DNA from: an uncultured Collinsella sp.
GTDB taxonomy: Bacteria > Actinomycetota > Coriobacteriia > Coriobacteriales > Coriobacteriaceae
Direction of reading: 5' to 3'
Assembly (NCBI GenBank): GCA_905197585.1
Contig: CAJJZO010000097.1
Span: forward strand, 1-6,794
Length of the DNA: 6,794 nucleotides
Part shown: positions 6,332 through 6,794 of the stretch, piece after piece
How positions within the stretch are numbered: position 1 is the stretch's first letter
Layout: each line of letters begins with the position of its first letter
Notes under the pieces: model-generated
Databases searched by the model: none
The model's input: the letters and a program-made list of their open reading frames with translations, nothing else
Told to the model about the DNA's origin: nothing
Position numbers and translations under genes: made by a program

Positions 6332-6343
6332 GTACAACTGTAC
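6332..6343. promoter_or_regulatory. Small gapped palindrome, possible operator
   Basis: GTACA-AC-TGTAC (6332-6343) is a perfect 5+5 gapped palindrome about 130 bp before the YhgE/Pip start. YhgE/Pip genes are often accompanied by TetR-family regulators, so an operator is possible. No regulator gene is visible in the window. Confidence 0.2.
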
Positions 6344-6386
6344 GTTAACTCATCTTCGTAGTATATTGCTACCCGCAAAACTCAAC

Positions 6387-6427
6387 ACCATTGTGCTTTG
6401 AGACGTTAAAGCGCCTACTACAATGGT
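6387..6427 (+). promoter_or_regulatory. Structured promoter region of the YhgE/Pip gene
   Basis: TTGAGA (6398-6403) and TACAAT (6419-6424), 15 bp apart, are the best promoter boxes before the last gene. They sit inside a foldable block: ACCATTGT (6387-6394) pairs with ACAATGGT (6420-6427), and GCTTTGA (6395-6401) pairs with TTAAAGC (6406-6412, one G-U). The result is a 15-bp stem with a 7-nt bulge on the 3' side. The -10 box lies in the outer right arm. Confidence 0.35.
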
Positions 6428-6460
6428 TGTCGATAGTACGATTCGATTCAACGACAGGAT

Positions 6461-6466
6461 GGATGG
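6461..6466 (+). promoter_or_regulatory. Ribosome binding site favouring a GTG start at 6474
   Basis: GGATGG (6461-6466) stands 7 nt before GTG 6474. In-frame ATG 6459 has a purine run too close to it, and ATG 6423 overlaps the proposed -10 box. GTG 6474 is therefore preferred. Confidence 0.5.
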
Positions 6467-6473
6467 TCCAAGC

Positions 6474-6794
6474 GTGAGTCTCGGCAGCAAACTATCCAAT
6501 GCAAAGGTCTCCTTTGCGATATTTAAGCGCGACATTAAGCGACTGCTTGTGAACCCCGTCGCCTTGGTGGTTACCCTTGGCGTGTGCGTTATTCCCTCGC
6601 TGTATGCCTGGTACAACATCGTGGCCAACTGGGATCCGTACGGAAACACCCAGGGCATCAAGATTGCCATCGCCAACAACGATCGGGGCACCCAAAACGA
6701 CCTGGTGGGCGAGCTCAACGCGGGCGATCAGGTCGTCGATCAGCTCAAGGAGAACGATCAGCTGGGCTGGACCTTCGTCGATTCTGCGGCCGAT
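6474..6794 (+). CDS. YhgE/Pip-family membrane protein, 3' end outside window
   Basis: N-terminal 107 residues of a large membrane protein of the YhgE/Pip family, related to the Lactococcus phage infection protein and to ABC-2 type membrane components. With the GTG start the chain has a short amphipathic lead, then FKRDIKRLLVNPVAL, a transmembrane helix (about 28-47, including GVCVIPSLYAWYN), and the family hallmark NIVANWDPYGNT (48-59). The outward-facing segment then starts with IKIAIANNDRGT, a typical continuation. The rest, normally a long coiled extracellular region and several C-terminal helices, lies beyond the window. The exact cellular role of the family is not settled; some members act as phage receptors or secretion-linked proteins. 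The frame is open to the last base. The upstream region has its own promoter candidate, so it is probably not cotranscribed with htpG. Confidence 0.88.
   Translation, partial: MSLGSKLSNAKVSFAIFKRDIKRLLVNPVALVVTLGVCVIPSLYAWYNIVANWDPYGNTQGIKIAIANNDRGTQNDLVGELNAGDQVVDQLKENDQLGWTFVDSAAD

Larger units (their letters stand above)
6148..6473. other. 326-bp intergenic region, no gene seen
   Basis: No convincing coding frame was found on either strand. The first part holds the long palindrome and second hairpin. The A/T-richer second part (from about 6285) holds the small gapped palindrome, the structured promoter block and the ribosome binding site of the YhgE/Pip gene. GTAG and CTAC at 6358-6372 also form a minor inverted repeat around an A/T-rich core. 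Confidence 0.6.

Noticed and set aside
6387..6427. Integron attC-like site because of the bulged hairpin
   Set aside because: The required core-site sequences are not present as a matching pair and there is no cassette arrangement.
6423..6461. ATG 6423 or ATG 6459 as start of the YhgE/Pip gene
   Set aside because: The first overlaps the likely -10 box and the second has a purine run only one or two bases away; GTG 6474 has better spacing. This is a preference, not proof.

Overview
The window looks like a core chromosomal segment of a fairly GC-rich Gram-positive of the Coriobacteriia, most like Collinsella. This assignment is inference from protein style (a PhoR-like kinase, a VEADMRR-type BY-kinase, a YhgE/Pip protein) and from codon use rich in GAC, GAG and GCC; no search was run. 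All genes read on the + strand: six complete or 5'-truncated genes and one gene cut by the right edge. No rRNA, tRNA, CRISPR array or transposase was seen.

Layout: (1) 1-1120, the C-terminal part of a membrane sensor histidine kinase, followed by a hairpin terminator at 1146-1180. (2) 1316-3380, a tightly packed tyrosine-phosphorylation operon: a Wzz-type membrane modulator, a cytoplasmic bacterial tyrosine kinase with a C-terminal tyrosine cluster, and a PHP-family protein-tyrosine phosphatase. The gene order is modulator-kinase-phosphatase, as in Bacillus ywqCDE. (3) 3420-3920, a small GNAT acetyltransferase 39 bp behind the phosphatase, with no terminator visible between them. (4) 3921-4122, a dense intergenic region holding two REP-like repeats, an inverted repeat, a likely promoter and a strong terminator-shaped hairpin in the htpG leader. 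(5) 4123-6147, htpG, the Hsp90 chaperone. (6) 6148-6473, 326 bp without a gene, holding a 70-nt near-perfect palindrome, a second perfect-stem hairpin and a structured promoter region. (7) 6474 to the end, the N-terminal 107 residues of a YhgE/Pip membrane protein.

Functionally, the modulator, kinase and phosphatase should form one phosphorylation cycle controlling envelope polysaccharide synthesis. The modulator switches on the kinase, the kinase phosphorylates its tyrosine tail, and the phosphatase reverses this. No glycosyltransferase or polymerase gene accompanies them here, so their target pathway lies elsewhere. Nothing in the window amounts to a clearly new multi-gene system. The most unusual signals are non-coding: the hairpin inside the htpG leader and the long palindrome after htpG. 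Among the proteins, the kinase has a degenerate N-terminal oligomerisation motif and an altered Walker A' box.
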